Origin: Pseudomonadota bacterium
GTDB lineage: Bacteria > Verrucomicrobiota > Verrucomicrobiia > Limisphaerales > SXTU01
Length of the DNA stretch: 64,000 nt
Reading direction: 5' to 3'
NCBI GenBank assembly: GCA_009922615.1
Contig: RFVF01000020.1
Location: 1 to 64,000, forward strand
Position numbers and translations under genes: made by a program. Each line of letters starts with the position of its first letter. Position 1 is the stretch's first letter. The notes beneath the pieces are model-generated. The model was not told where the DNA came from. It did no database searches and saw only the letters and a program-made list of their open reading frames with translations. Below are positions 26,201 to 33,458 of the stretch, piece by piece.

Positions 26201-29200
26201 GCGCCGGCCTTGGGCAGCCAGACGCGGGCGGAACCGGCCTCGCGCACGAGCCGCGCCTCGCCGGACTTCGCGGTGAAACTCTGGATGGCCACATCGCTGC
26301 CGAAGAGCGTGAAGGTTTGGTTCGTGCCGGTGGAACTGAGCGCGAGCGTGGCGGTGAACTCGGCGGCCTTCTCGCGGATCGTGCCCGTGTAGGCGGCAGA
26401 GGTGAGGGTGACGATGCTGGATGCTGGATGCTGGATGCTGGATGAAGACTGAGCGCAGAGCGCGAACTGCAAGGCGAGCAGCAACAGAACGATGCTCGCC
26501 ACGGTCGGCGGCGCAGAGCCGGAGCCTTTGTCCGAGTCTGAACCTCGGGTGGCCTCGGAGACCGCCGCGCTGGAAGTCACCGGCGCAACCGCCGGAGCCA
26601 ATCCAGCATCCGGAATCTGGCCTCCAGCATCGGTCTTGCGCGGCCAAAATTTCCACGCCAGCCACACGAGCAACGCCGCCCCAACCAACGGCACCGCCGC
26701 GATCAGCACCCAATGCAGCGTGCGCGCCGAAAGCCCCAGCCACACGACGCCCGCGAGCGCCAGCGCCACGCCCAGCGCAATGCCGAAGCTGCTGCGGTCC
26801 GCGCTGCGCCAGCCGAGCAGCGCCCAGAGCAGGCCTCCGAGGAAGAGCGCGAGCTGCCCGGCGGACTGCGCGGCGCGGAACTTGCCCAGCGGCATCAGGG
26901 ACATCTCAATGCCCAGCGGCTCGGACTTGAGGTTGAGCACCTTGGTGAAGGTGAACGCCTGCCCGCTGCGCGGGATGTCGATGCGGATGGAGCGCATCCC
27001 AACGGCGGTCTGCGCGGCCTCGCCGGCGACGCTGGCAAAGCCGGGGCCACCACCCGGTGCACCACCACCACCGACACCACCTGCGGCGAGCATGCCAAGT
27101 TGGAAGGCTCCGCTCGCGTTTGCCGTGCCGGTAAGGCCACCTCGACGGTCAGTAACAGCACCAGCAACATAATCGTTTCCCGTGACGGCCGTTCCATTCG
27201 CAGTCGCAAAGTTTACGGACACAGTTTGGTTAGTCGTCTGGCTGTCTAAGACTCTCACCCCGTAAACGGCAGCCCCAAAGTCCGGCGGCGCCGATGGCTT
27301 GGTGGTGGCAGCGATTGGGTTGCCCATCGGGTCCAGTGGTGGAGCGGGCATTGCCGCTGGCGGCGGCGTCATGGGCATCGGGCCGGAGGAGGCCTTGCGT
27401 TCGGCACTTAAGTGGTCCACACGGGCGAGTGATTCGGATTTCTCCCGCTGGGCCAGTTTCTTGTCCATGTCGGCGAGTTGCTCCATCTCCGCGCGCAACT
27501 CCTGTGGCTTGGCTGGCTGGTCTGCTTGCTTGGCAAACTCCAGTCGGCGCGTCGCCACGAGGGAGTTTGAGAAGGTCGTATCCACCGACCCATCCACATT
27601 CAACCGGGCGATGCGATTGCGAGGGGTTCCGTTCATGTTGGAGAAGTCCCCGCCAACCGCGCCAGCACCAGATATCGGTGTCACGTTCTTCGGTGTCTTC
27701 ATCGCCAAGGCCTGGGCGTCTTGCGCCATCCCCACGCCCTGCGCCCTGCGCACGGAGGACTGTGCGACGATTTGAGCGTCCTTCTGCAACGCTTGGGCGA
27801 AGGCCGAACTGGTCATCTGCTGCACGCTGCCGTCGCCGAAGACGGCGTTGCGGTGGCCTTCCACGTCCACCGGCGTGAAGGCGAGGACGGAGTCGGGATG
27901 CTCGGGCTTGCCCGCGCCCGTCCACACGTAGCGCTCGCCGGTCTCGGGGTCGGTGAGGATTTTGTCCGAGCCGAGCTCGTTCATCATCTCCTCGAAGTTG
28001 TCGGGGAAGCGGCCGGCGTTGTCGTTGGCGAAGATTTTGGCCGCGAGGCCGATTTGCTTGAGGTTGTTCGCGGACTTGATGCGACCCGCCTTGGCCTTCG
28101 CCTTGGAGAGCGCGGGTAGCATCATGCTGGCGATGATAGCGCAGACGAACAGCACCACGGCAGCGGTGCCAAAGCCTTTCATCCCGTTCACCTTCACCGA
28201 GCGGACGATGAAGTAAACGACCGCGAGAAAGGCCAGCCCGCCGAGGAGTTGGCTCCACACGTCTTCCCACCACAAGAGGAAGCGGTCCCACGCTTCGCGC
28301 AGTCCGTAAGTAGTCCCGCGCGCCTCGGTCATGGTGCCGCCGAAGCTGGAGACGCGCTTGGTGGCGGGGACGAAGAGCTGCCACTCAGCGTAGGTGTTCG
28401 GCACGTCCGTGGCCGGCGCGGTGAGCGCGACGTGCTGCGGCAGCCATTTGTCCAGCGCCGCGAGCTTCTGTGCATACACGATGTCCACGGCGAACGCCTC
28501 GTCGCGGTTTTCGCCGCGCGGCAGCGGGATTTGCAGCCAGTCGCCGTCGCGCTCGGCCTTGCTGGGCTGGTTGTTGACGTAGCAGCCCCAGAAGTTCGCG
28601 CCGGCCGGGAGCTTGAAACGCTGATGCTGCTTCTCGTTGTTCTTCACCATGAAGCTGGCCTGCGTGAGCATCTCGCCCGCCTCGGTCACGACGCTGGTGA
28701 TCTGCGTGCGGTCGGCCACGGCGTCCAGCACGCGCTCCTCGTCGAAGCGCGCCGCGTCCGCCGTGAGCGCGTAGCTGCTGCCGGTGTAACGATACGCCAG
28801 CAACACGGGCCGCGTGATGAGCGCGCGGTCGGTCTCGGCCAGCTCAGACTGGTCGATGGTCCGCAACGGCTCGGCGGCGGGCTTGGGCTGGAGTTTCAGG
28901 TTCGCGGCGGCGGTCACGGCCACGGAGCCGGTCTCGCGCTCGACGCCGTCGCAATGCGCGCCCGCGAGGTCGAGCACGGCCTTCTTGGGGTCGAACTGGT
29001 AGTCGTAGGTGACGACCAGCGTGTAGCCGCCCCAGGCTTTGTCCTGGAGAGAAACTGTCCATACCTTCGTCGCCTGCTCCTTGCGCCGGATGTTGGGCCC
29101 GGTAAACTCGACGTTCTTCCAATGCCCCGGAAGCCGGACTTTGAACTCCTGCACGCCCTGATTGAGGATGCCGAAGCGGATGGTCGCGCTGCCGCCCACG

Positions 29201-31479
29201 AGTCCGTCGCCGACAGTGACGAGGTTGAACACCTCGGCCACGACGCGCGCGGGCAGGCGCTCGGTGGCGAGGGCGAGCTTCCAATCCGGCGCATCGGCGG
29301 TGAAGGCGAGGGCCTCGTCGCCCGCCCGCTGCGAGAGCTGGGTCACCGGGATTTCCCGCGCGCTGGTCAGGGTTTCCGTCTTGAGCCGGATGCCCGCCGC
29401 CGAGGCCGCGCCGATGAACGCGGTCTCCTTCGTCGCGCCCGTGACGCGCACGGCACCGACGGTGATTTGTGCCGGGAAGGTCTTGTGCGGTTGCTCCAAC
29501 GTGAGGTCGAGGCGATGCGCGCTGAGCACGCGCTGCGTGAAGTTGACCTTGAGTTTGCCCGCCGTGGCCTTCCAATCCTCCACGTTCCCGCCGCGCACGT
29601 CGGTCACGTTGAAGTTCGTCGGGTAAGTCAGCTCCGCCGTGTAGATGCCGGCCTTGAGCACGCTGAGGTTCACCGCGTGGCTCACCACGAGCCGCGACTC
29701 CTCCAGCCGTGCCGTGACGCGCGTGGCCGTTTCCAGCACTGGCTCGATGCGCCGCGCGCGGCCGGACACGTCGAAGCCTCGCGCGCTGAAGCGGTAAGCG
29801 TAGAACGTGCCGCTGGGCGCGTTGACCTGGCGCACGTCGCGCGCGGTGGTCACGTCCACCACCATGTCGTCGGCGAGGATGGACACGGTGCCGGACTCGC
29901 GCTCGATACCCACCGGCTGCGGCGGCACGAAGGCCACCGCGCCCGCCGCGTCGTTGGCCGTCTCGGTGAAGAGCGTGAGCGAGTAGGTCTTCTCGACGGG
30001 CTTGGCGAAGGTGACGAGCAACACCTGCGTGGCGTTGCTTCGCGTGACGGCCCAGTCGCGGATGGTCTCGCCGGTGAGCTTGGTGAGCGTGGCGTTGGCG
30101 GGCAGCAGCACGCGCAGCTCGTTGACGCTGGCCTGAAGCAGCTCGTAGCGGAATTCGGTGGTCATCTTCGTCACCGTGGGCGAAACGACGATGCTGGCGG
30201 TGGTGTCCACGGTGATGAGGGACTTGCGCGCAATCTCCGTGGTCTTGCCCTGCCAGCGCAGCGAGACCACACGGTCCGCTCCCACGACGCCGGCGATCGA
30301 GGAAGCGGTCTTGGCCGGCGTGCCTTCGAGCAACGCACCGGTGAGAAGTTCGAACTGAACCCCGATGTTGCCCTCGGCCTTGAGGCTGGCCACGGAGGCG
30401 GGCGGGCCGGTGAAGGCGATTTGGTTCCACGGTTCGGCCTTGGTGATGCGGGCGATGACTTCGAGCTTGAGCGTGTGGACGCCGGGCTTGGTGCAGTGCA
30501 GGCGGTAGGTCCCCGCGCGCGTGCCGGCGGTTTGCAACCGCCGTCCGGAGCTGTCGTTCGCCACAGACGGCGACTGCAAGTCGCCGGCACGGGTGAGGCG
30601 AATGCCCGCCGGCAAGTCCGGCGCGAAGACGGCGACGTCGCCTTGGAAGAGCACGGCGGAGACCTCGTTCGTAGTGAGCGACTCGACCTCGACCGTCGCC
30701 GTGAAGCGCGCCTCGGTGTCGGTGACCTTCCCATCGTAGCGCACCTCGCGGACGATGAGGTTGGTGTAAGTCGCGGGTGGCGGCAGCGCGGCGACGCCGA
30801 TGGTCTTGGGCGGGCTGGAGCCGCGGGAGATGATTTGCAGGCCGTTGAGCACCGCCACGCCACCGGGCCCCGGCGCGACCTCGATGACGATGGGTTGGTC
30901 CTTCTCCACGGGCACATCGCGGAACACGACGAACTGCCGGCCCTCCTGCCAGCCTTGCGCAACCTTCCAGCCCGGCGCAGGCGCGGCGGTGAGCGGGCCA
31001 AGTGTGTTCGTGCCGCTGCGGAGCACGAAGACGGAGTTCTGCTCCGCCGTCGCGTCCGGCTCGGCGTGGCCGTAGAGATAGAAGTGGTAGCGTCCCGCCT
31101 CCAGTGCACGGACGGTCACGACGAGGTTCGAGCCGTTCTGCGCGAAGAGGAACGAGTCGAACATCGCGTCGCCCGAAGCGTTGCCCCAGACGCCTGGGGC
31201 GTTTTGCACCGCGATGGACACGGGCGATTCAGATCTGTCGGCGAACTTGAGCCTCTCGGTGGTGTGGTTTGGCACCTGCGGCTGGCCGGGCGTGAAGCGC
31301 GGGTTGTAATGAGCGTGAAGATTCCAGAAATCATTCGTCGCGAGCCCGGTGGCGGCAAACCCGGACTTGGCACTCGCCGCGCCGACGCCGAAGTCCACGT
31401 TGAGAAGGACTTGCGCCCGGGCAGGAGTGAGTAAAAGCAGGAGGAAGAGGAATGAGACACGAACGGCAGAAGTCTTCAT
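23230..31479 (-). CDS. 2749-residue composite envelope protein made of two fused paralogous halves
   Basis: The ATG at 31479 starts a signal peptide (SVRVSFLFLLLLL-like, cleaved near TPARA). The protein is mainly beta-rich. A unit of about 330 residues occurs four times, marked by GIERESGTVSI (about residue 525), GVERETGSVAV (845), VRREAGLVAV (1955) and GVERETGTVAI (2312). TGPNIRRKEQ (795) and TGPNIRRRDQ (2263) mark the same spot in each half. Each half ends with a similar strand pair plus membrane helix. Half 1 carries extra membrane helices (about 1075-1120 and 1540-1613) and inserted foreign segments. A second signal-like helix (IVLLLLALQFALCAQ, about 1665-1680) begins half 2. The C-terminus is a helix (about 2722-2745) followed by Arg-Arg-Ala-Ala. 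It is probably anchored in the inner membrane with large periplasmic parts. I do not recognise a named family, and the function is unknown. Confidence 0.85.
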   Translation of the reverse strand: MKTSAVRVSFLFLLLLLTPARAQVLLNVDFGVGAASAKSGFAATGLATNDFWNLHAHYNPRFTPGQPQVPNHTTERLKFADRSESPVSIAVQNAPGVWGNASGDAMFDSFLFAQNGSNLVVTVRALEAGRYHFYLYGHAEPDATAEQNSVFVLRSGTNTLGPLTAAPAPGWKVAQGWQEGRQFVVFRDVPVEKDQPIVIEVAPGPGGVAVLNGLQIISRGSSPPKTIGVAALPPPATYTNLIVREVRYDGKVTDTEARFTATVEVESLTTNEVSAVLFQGDVAVFAPDLPAGIRLTRAGDLQSPSVANDSSGRRLQTAGTRAGTYRLHCTKPGVHTLKLEVIARITKAEPWNQIAFTGPPASVASLKAEGNIGVQFELLTGALLEGTPAKTASSIAGVVGADRVVSLRWQGKTTEIARKSLITVDTTASIVVSPTVTKMTTEFRYELLQASVNELRVLLPANATLTKLTGETIRDWAVTRSNATQVLLVTFAKPVEKTYSLTLFTETANDAAGAVAFVPPQPVGIERESGTVSILADDMVVDVTTARDVRQVNAPSGTFYAYRFSARGFDVSGRARRIEPVLETATRVTARLEESRLVVSHAVNLSVLKAGIYTAELTYPTNFNVTDVRGGNVEDWKATAGKLKVNFTQRVLSAHRLDLTLEQPHKTFPAQITVGAVRVTGATKETAFIGAASAAGIRLKTETLTSAREIPVTQLSQRAGDEALAFTADAPDWKLALATERLPARVVAEVFNLVTVGDGLVGGSATIRFGILNQGVQEFKVRLPGHWKNVEFTGPNIRRKEQATKVWTVSLQDKAWGGYTLVVTYDYQFDPKKAVLDLAGAHCDGVERETGSVAVTAAANLKLQPKPAAEPLRTIDQSELAETDRALITRPVLLAYRYTGSSYALTADAARFDEERVLDAVADRTQITSVVTEAGEMLTQASFMVKNNEKQHQRFKLPAGANFWGCYVNNQPSKAERDGDWLQIPLPRGENRDEAFAVDIVYAQKLAALDKWLPQHVALTAPATDVPNTYAEWQLFVPATKRVSSFGGTMTEARGTTYGLREAWDRFLLWWEDVWSQLLGGLAFLAVVYFIVRSVKVNGMKGFGTAAVVLFVCAIIASMMLPALSKAKAKAGRIKSANNLKQIGLAAKIFANDNAGRFPDNFEEMMNELGSDKILTDPETGERYVWTGAGKPEHPDSVLAFTPVDVEGHRNAVFGDGSVQQMTSSAFAQALQKDAQIVAQSSVRRAQGVGMAQDAQALAMKTPKNVTPISGAGAVGGDFSNMNGTPRNRIARLNVDGSVDTTFSNSLVATRRLEFAKQADQPAKPQELRAEMEQLADMDKKLAQREKSESLARVDHLSAERKASSGPMPMTPPPAAMPAPPLDPMGNPIAATTKPSAPPDFGAAVYGVRVLDSQTTNQTVSVNFATANGTAVTGNDYVAGAVTDRRGGLTGTANASGAFQLGMLAAGGVGGGGAPGGGPGFASVAGEAAQTAVGMRSIRIDIPRSGQAFTFTKVLNLKSEPLGIEMSLMPLGKFRAAQSAGQLALFLGGLLWALLGWRSADRSSFGIALGVALALAGVVWLGLSARTLHWVLIAAVPLVGAALLVWLAWKFWPRKTDAGGQIPDAGLAPAVAPVTSSAAVSEATRGSDSDKGSGSAPPTVASIVLLLLALQFALCAQSSSSIQHPASSIVTLTSAAYTGTIREKAAEFTATLALSSTGTNQTFTLFGSDVAIQSFTAKSGEARLVREAGSARVWLPKAGAVTVELKLFVRLDGDVTKRRLGFGLPPALASQFTALIDEQDADVEFPSAVAFKRTPAGKQTRVEAIIGSTDRVDLAWTPRMKRLAEMEATVFAQTATLVTVGGGVVNSRAVVDYQIAQGELRQAKVRLPVGQRLLRVEGEGIRTWELMTEGGTEILSVDLLKGMSANWRLTIETEKPLPTLPATVKVEVPVVQDVRREAGLVAVRGAEETSLAVETADDLQRVDLAEFNRASKLNHTDLVSAFRYLRSTFALTVKAEAVQPQVEAVVMQRMRLGAEELRLAAEVSYTVKKAGIFQLRAQIPVGWRIETVAYVDATLRAKGSALMPINNWTEKTDAGVRVLEVPLRERTQGQVSLLVVLAQTVKEAPKTFAVPAVHPLGVHKLNGFVSVSTEAGLSVKTESFDGLSEIPAASTPVGIYKGLSEQATLAFKFLSPDPTPAAVWKLSVATEQLESWVRAEVVNLISVSETLVSGRALVRLDIANAPVKEFRLKIPLTVTNVDITGPNIRRRDQTGEVWRVELQNKLRGQHTFVVTWEQPRVAKSAAPVDVPAVEAVGVERETGTVAILAKPPLQVSEKSASTELVRIDARELPEWASAHASGAKGEQVVLAWRYLRPGWKLAVTPQRFAEAAVLQALVDSARLTTVVADDGQMMTEVSLSVRNNGRQFLEVELPTGAIVWSAFVNGQPVRPTKQGGKLLLPMEQAGGDAALPIEFTYVAADKFPKRQGNVAFASPKFDVPLKNARWELLLPPDYEYTEFAGTMGRDTSGAPVVTVNYSATDYSRQEARNKEVRDNESKSSLSKLSSLLSSGKLNEANNEWFNYKRSANPQGNRGGPDWKAGKDGDGDDFRQLKEVEKQLRQSQASNLVQAQQAYSLDNATKFGGQADGFFEAGKGANALTYDTGAAEQQLEKLQKAQEVTVATVQPLRVNLPLRGQRHAFTQVLQTEVNKPMTVEFTARNLKAGGWLKPIVLTLGAFLALWIAVAVFAQRRAA
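26413..26440. repeat. Four tandem copies of GATGCTG inside the giant gene
   Basis: Four perfect heptamers are followed by GATGAAG. Seven bases is not a multiple of three, so the repeat is read in all frames across copies and still leaves the gene open, giving SSIQHPASSI in the protein. It sits just after the internal signal-like helix, at the junction of the two protein halves. Confidence 0.85.
27121..27280 (-). other. Calx-beta-like fragment inside the giant gene
   Basis: This segment of the 2749-residue protein (about residues 1400-1450) reads VSVNFATANGTAVTGNDYVA, the signature strand pair of Calx-beta domains, without the rest of the domain. It is visibly less G+C-rich than flanking coding sequence. 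It is followed by a Gly/Ala-rich linker (AAGGVGGGGAPGGGPGF). Confidence 0.65.
27561..27680 (-). other. Single delta-60-like repeat inside the giant gene
   Basis: About residues 1266-1306 of the giant protein read GAVGGDFSNMNGTPRNRIAR then LNVDGSVDTTF, a near-consensus delta-60 repeat. Such repeats normally come in long tandem series in secreted proteins of this phylum. A lone unit between a pseudopilin-like segment and a coiled-coil-like linker is out of place. Confidence 0.7.
27810..28180 (-). other. Pseudopilin-like segment with H-X9-DG motif inside the giant gene
   Basis: About residues 1100-1223 contain a hydrophobic helix (AAVVLFVCAIIASMMLPAL), the charged SKAKAKAGRIKSANNLKQIG typical of verrucomicrobial pseudopilins, AKIFANDNAGRFPDNFEEM, and a closing GHRNAVFGDGSVQQM that fits the H-X9-DG motif of prepilin-type proteins. 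The normal prepilin peptidase site before the helix is absent, so this is an embedded pilin core and not a processed pilin. Confidence 0.75.
30521..30590. repeat. 70-bp double palindrome embedded in the giant coding sequence
   Basis: The ends are GTGCCGGCG and CGCCGGCAC. Inside are two perfect hairpins, GGCGGTT-TGC-AACCGCC (30526-30542) and GGCGACT-GCA-AGTCGCC (30569-30585). The element is read in frame on the minus strand as RAGDLQSPSVANDSSGRRLQ plus TAGT. A half copy lies at 23194-23216 outside the gene. This points to a mobile or copy-prone REP-like sequence that entered a coding region without breaking it. Confidence 0.8.
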
Positions 31480-31620
31480 GGCGTGAGTTCGGATTGCGGC
31501 GGAGTGTAGCGGGTTCATGCGGTGAAAGTCATCGGGTGAAACACGGAGTCAGCGGGATGGTTGCGGAGCGCATGGAGCATTGGACGGGACGATCACGGAA
31601 ATGCTCCTGCGCACGAACTG

Positions 31621-31660
31621 TTAACCACAGAGACACACAGGGCACCGAGCGGAAGAAGTT
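31621..31660. repeat. TTAACCACAGAGACACACAG-type repeat fragment
   Basis: The 228-base gap between the giant gene and potC contains TTAACCACAGAGACACACAG followed by GGCACCGAGCGGAAGAAG. This is another member or relative of the CCACAGA text seen at 6908-7042. No gene is seen in the gap. Confidence 0.5.
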
Positions 31661-31707
31661 TACGTCCGATCGAGATTATCCGCCGAATCTTCCCGCCCAG
31701 GCATGGC

Positions 31708-32505
31708 TCAGGTCTTCACTTCGGTTCGTCCCCGCAGCCACGCGACGGTCACGACGGTCAGCGCGGATACAATAACGATGAGGCTGGCAATGGCGTTGAT
31801 GTCAGGGGTTAGGCCGCGCTTCACGGAGGAGTAGATCAAGATGGGCAACGTGGTCGAACCCGGGCCGCTGGTGAAGAAGCTGACCACGAAGTCATCCAGG
31901 CTCAACGTGAACGCCAACAGCCCGCCGGCGACGATGCCCGGCACCATGAGCGGGAATGTGATATGGCGGAACGTCAGCCACGGGCCCGCACCGAGGTCAG
32001 CGGCGGCTTCTTCCAGTTGGGGATCGCAGTCGGCCATGCGGGCGCGCACGACGATGGCGATGAAGGGGATTTGGAAAGTGATGTGCGCCAGGGTCATCGT
32101 AGTCATGCCGAGTTCAAACCCAGCCAGCCACTTCCGCAACACGGCGAAAAAGAGCAGCAACGCCACAGCCATCACGATGTCTGGGATGAAGACTGGCACG
32201 TGCAGGACGTGGTGAAAGAGGCGCTTGAATGGGAATTCGTAGCGGCTCATGCCATACGCCAGAATCGAGCCGAGTAGCACGGAGAAGAACGTGCTCGTGC
32301 AGGCCAGCTCGATGGTGTTGATCGTGGCGGCAATCGCCGGGTCGTTGTGAATCAGCCGTAAATACCAGTCCACGGTAAAGCCGTGCCACTCGGCACCGTA
32401 GCGCGCCGTGTTGAACGAGTAGATGATCACCACCACCAGCGGGGCATAGAGGAAAACGAGCACCAGCAGGGCGATCAAGGCGGTGGCAGGCGAGCGGCGG
32501 ATCAT
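31708..32505 (-). CDS. potC: ABC transporter permease, spermidine/putrescine type (PotC-like)
   Basis: The ATG at 32505 gives 265 residues with six membrane helices and the EAA loop EEAAADLGAGPWLTFRHITF before the final helices, as in PotC. It would form the inner-membrane channel with the upstream PotB-like permease. Its start overlaps the end of potB by four bases (ATGA), so translation is coupled. The gene order on the minus strand is potA-potB-potC. The substrate-binding protein gene that normally follows potC is absent here. Confidence 0.9.
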   Translation of the reverse strand: MIRRSPATALIALLVLVFLYAPLVVVIIYSFNTARYGAEWHGFTVDWYLRLIHNDPAIAATINTIELACTSTFFSVLLGSILAYGMSRYEFPFKRLFHHVLHVPVFIPDIVMAVALLLFFAVLRKWLAGFELGMTTMTLAHITFQIPFIAIVVRARMADCDPQLEEAAADLGAGPWLTFRHITFPLMVPGIVAGGLLAFTLSLDDFVVSFFTSGPGSTTLPILIYSSVKRGLTPDINAIASLIVIVSALTVVTVAWLRGRTEVKT

Positions 32506-33458
32506 GGCAGAGAGACCTCCCGGCGGCCGTTCGTCACGCGCGTGTGCAGCCACAGGCCCGCCACCATCACGAGCAACGCGACTACCGCGATGGCCGAGCC
32601 GAAGGGCCAGTCGCGGCTGGAGCCGAACTGTTGTTGCACCGCATTGCCCAGCAACGCCAGCTTTGCGCCGCCCAGCAAATCGGGAATGACGAATTGCCCC
32701 GTGGCTGGCAGAAACACTAGCACTCCGCCCGCGATCATGCCCGGCCGGATCTGCGGCACCACCGCGTGCCAAAACATCCGCCCGGGCGACGCGCCGAGAT
32801 CGGCGGCGGCCTCGGCGAGCAACCAGTCCAGTTTCTCCACGCTCGCGTAGAGCGGCAGAATCATGAACGGCAGATAATCGCACACCATCGCCACCATCAC
32901 GGCCGGCCAGCCGGGATAGAGCGCCGTGCCGGCGGGAATCATGCCGGCCGTGGTGAGGATGTCGGCCAGCCAGCCTTCGGGTGAGAGCAGCAACTGCCAC
33001 GCGTAAGTGCGGATCAGGAGATTGGTCCAAAACGGAATCACCACGAGCGTGAGCGCCACGGACTTCCACCGGCGCGGCAGGCTGGCGATGAAAAACGCCA
33101 CCGGCAGACCGATGAGCAGGCACAGCCCGGCGGTGGCGAAACCCACGCCCAGACTGCGCGCGAGGATGAGCGGCTGCACGGGATCGAAGCCCAGCGAGCC
33201 GTGGCCGAAGAGGCGTTCGTAATTCTCCCACGTGAAGCGCCAGACAATTTCGCCCGCGTCGCCGCGCTGCGCGAAACTCAGCGCCACGACGAACAGCAAC
33301 GGCACCAACATGAACATCGTCACCCACACCAGCGCCGGACCGCACAGCCACGCCGCACGAAACGTGTGCGCGCCTGGCGGCAGCGGCTCGCCGAAGTGAA
33401 CGGTGCGCCGGATGCGCCGGCGGCGCTTGAAGGCAGTTTGTCCAGTGGGCTCAGCCAT
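32502..33458 (-). CDS. potB: ABC transporter permease, spermidine/putrescine type (PotB-like)
   Basis: This 318-residue protein has an N-terminal basic tail (FKRRRRIRRTVHFG) longer than in E. coli PotB, then six membrane helices. The EAA motif is AEAAADLGASPGRMFWHAVV. It starts immediately after the potA stop codon with no spacer and overlaps potC by four bases, a typical tightly coupled importer operon. The substrate (polyamine, putrescine or another cation) cannot be fixed without the binding protein. Confidence 0.9.
   Translation of the reverse strand: MAEPTGQTAFKRRRRIRRTVHFGEPLPPGAHTFRAAWLCGPALVWVTMFMLVPLLFVVALSFAQRGDAGEIVWRFTWENYERLFGHGSLGFDPVQPLILARSLGVGFATAGLCLLIGLPVAFFIASLPRRWKSVALTLVVIPFWTNLLIRTYAWQLLLSPEGWLADILTTAGMIPAGTALYPGWPAVMVAMVCDYLPFMILPLYASVEKLDWLLAEAAADLGASPGRMFWHAVVPQIRPGMIAGGVLVFLPATGQFVIPDLLGGAKLALLGNAVQQQFGSSRDWPFGSAIAVVALLVMVAGLWLHTRVTNGRREVSLP

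Noticed and set aside
26413-26440. CRISPR-like repeat
   Set aside because: Contiguous 7-base tandem copies without spacers; no cas genes in the window.
28249-31434. Open frame of over 1000 codons on the plus strand opposite the giant gene
   Set aside because: High-G+C antisense shadow: its sequence is Arg/Ala/Gly/His-rich without family motifs, while the minus strand shows repeated conserved motifs.
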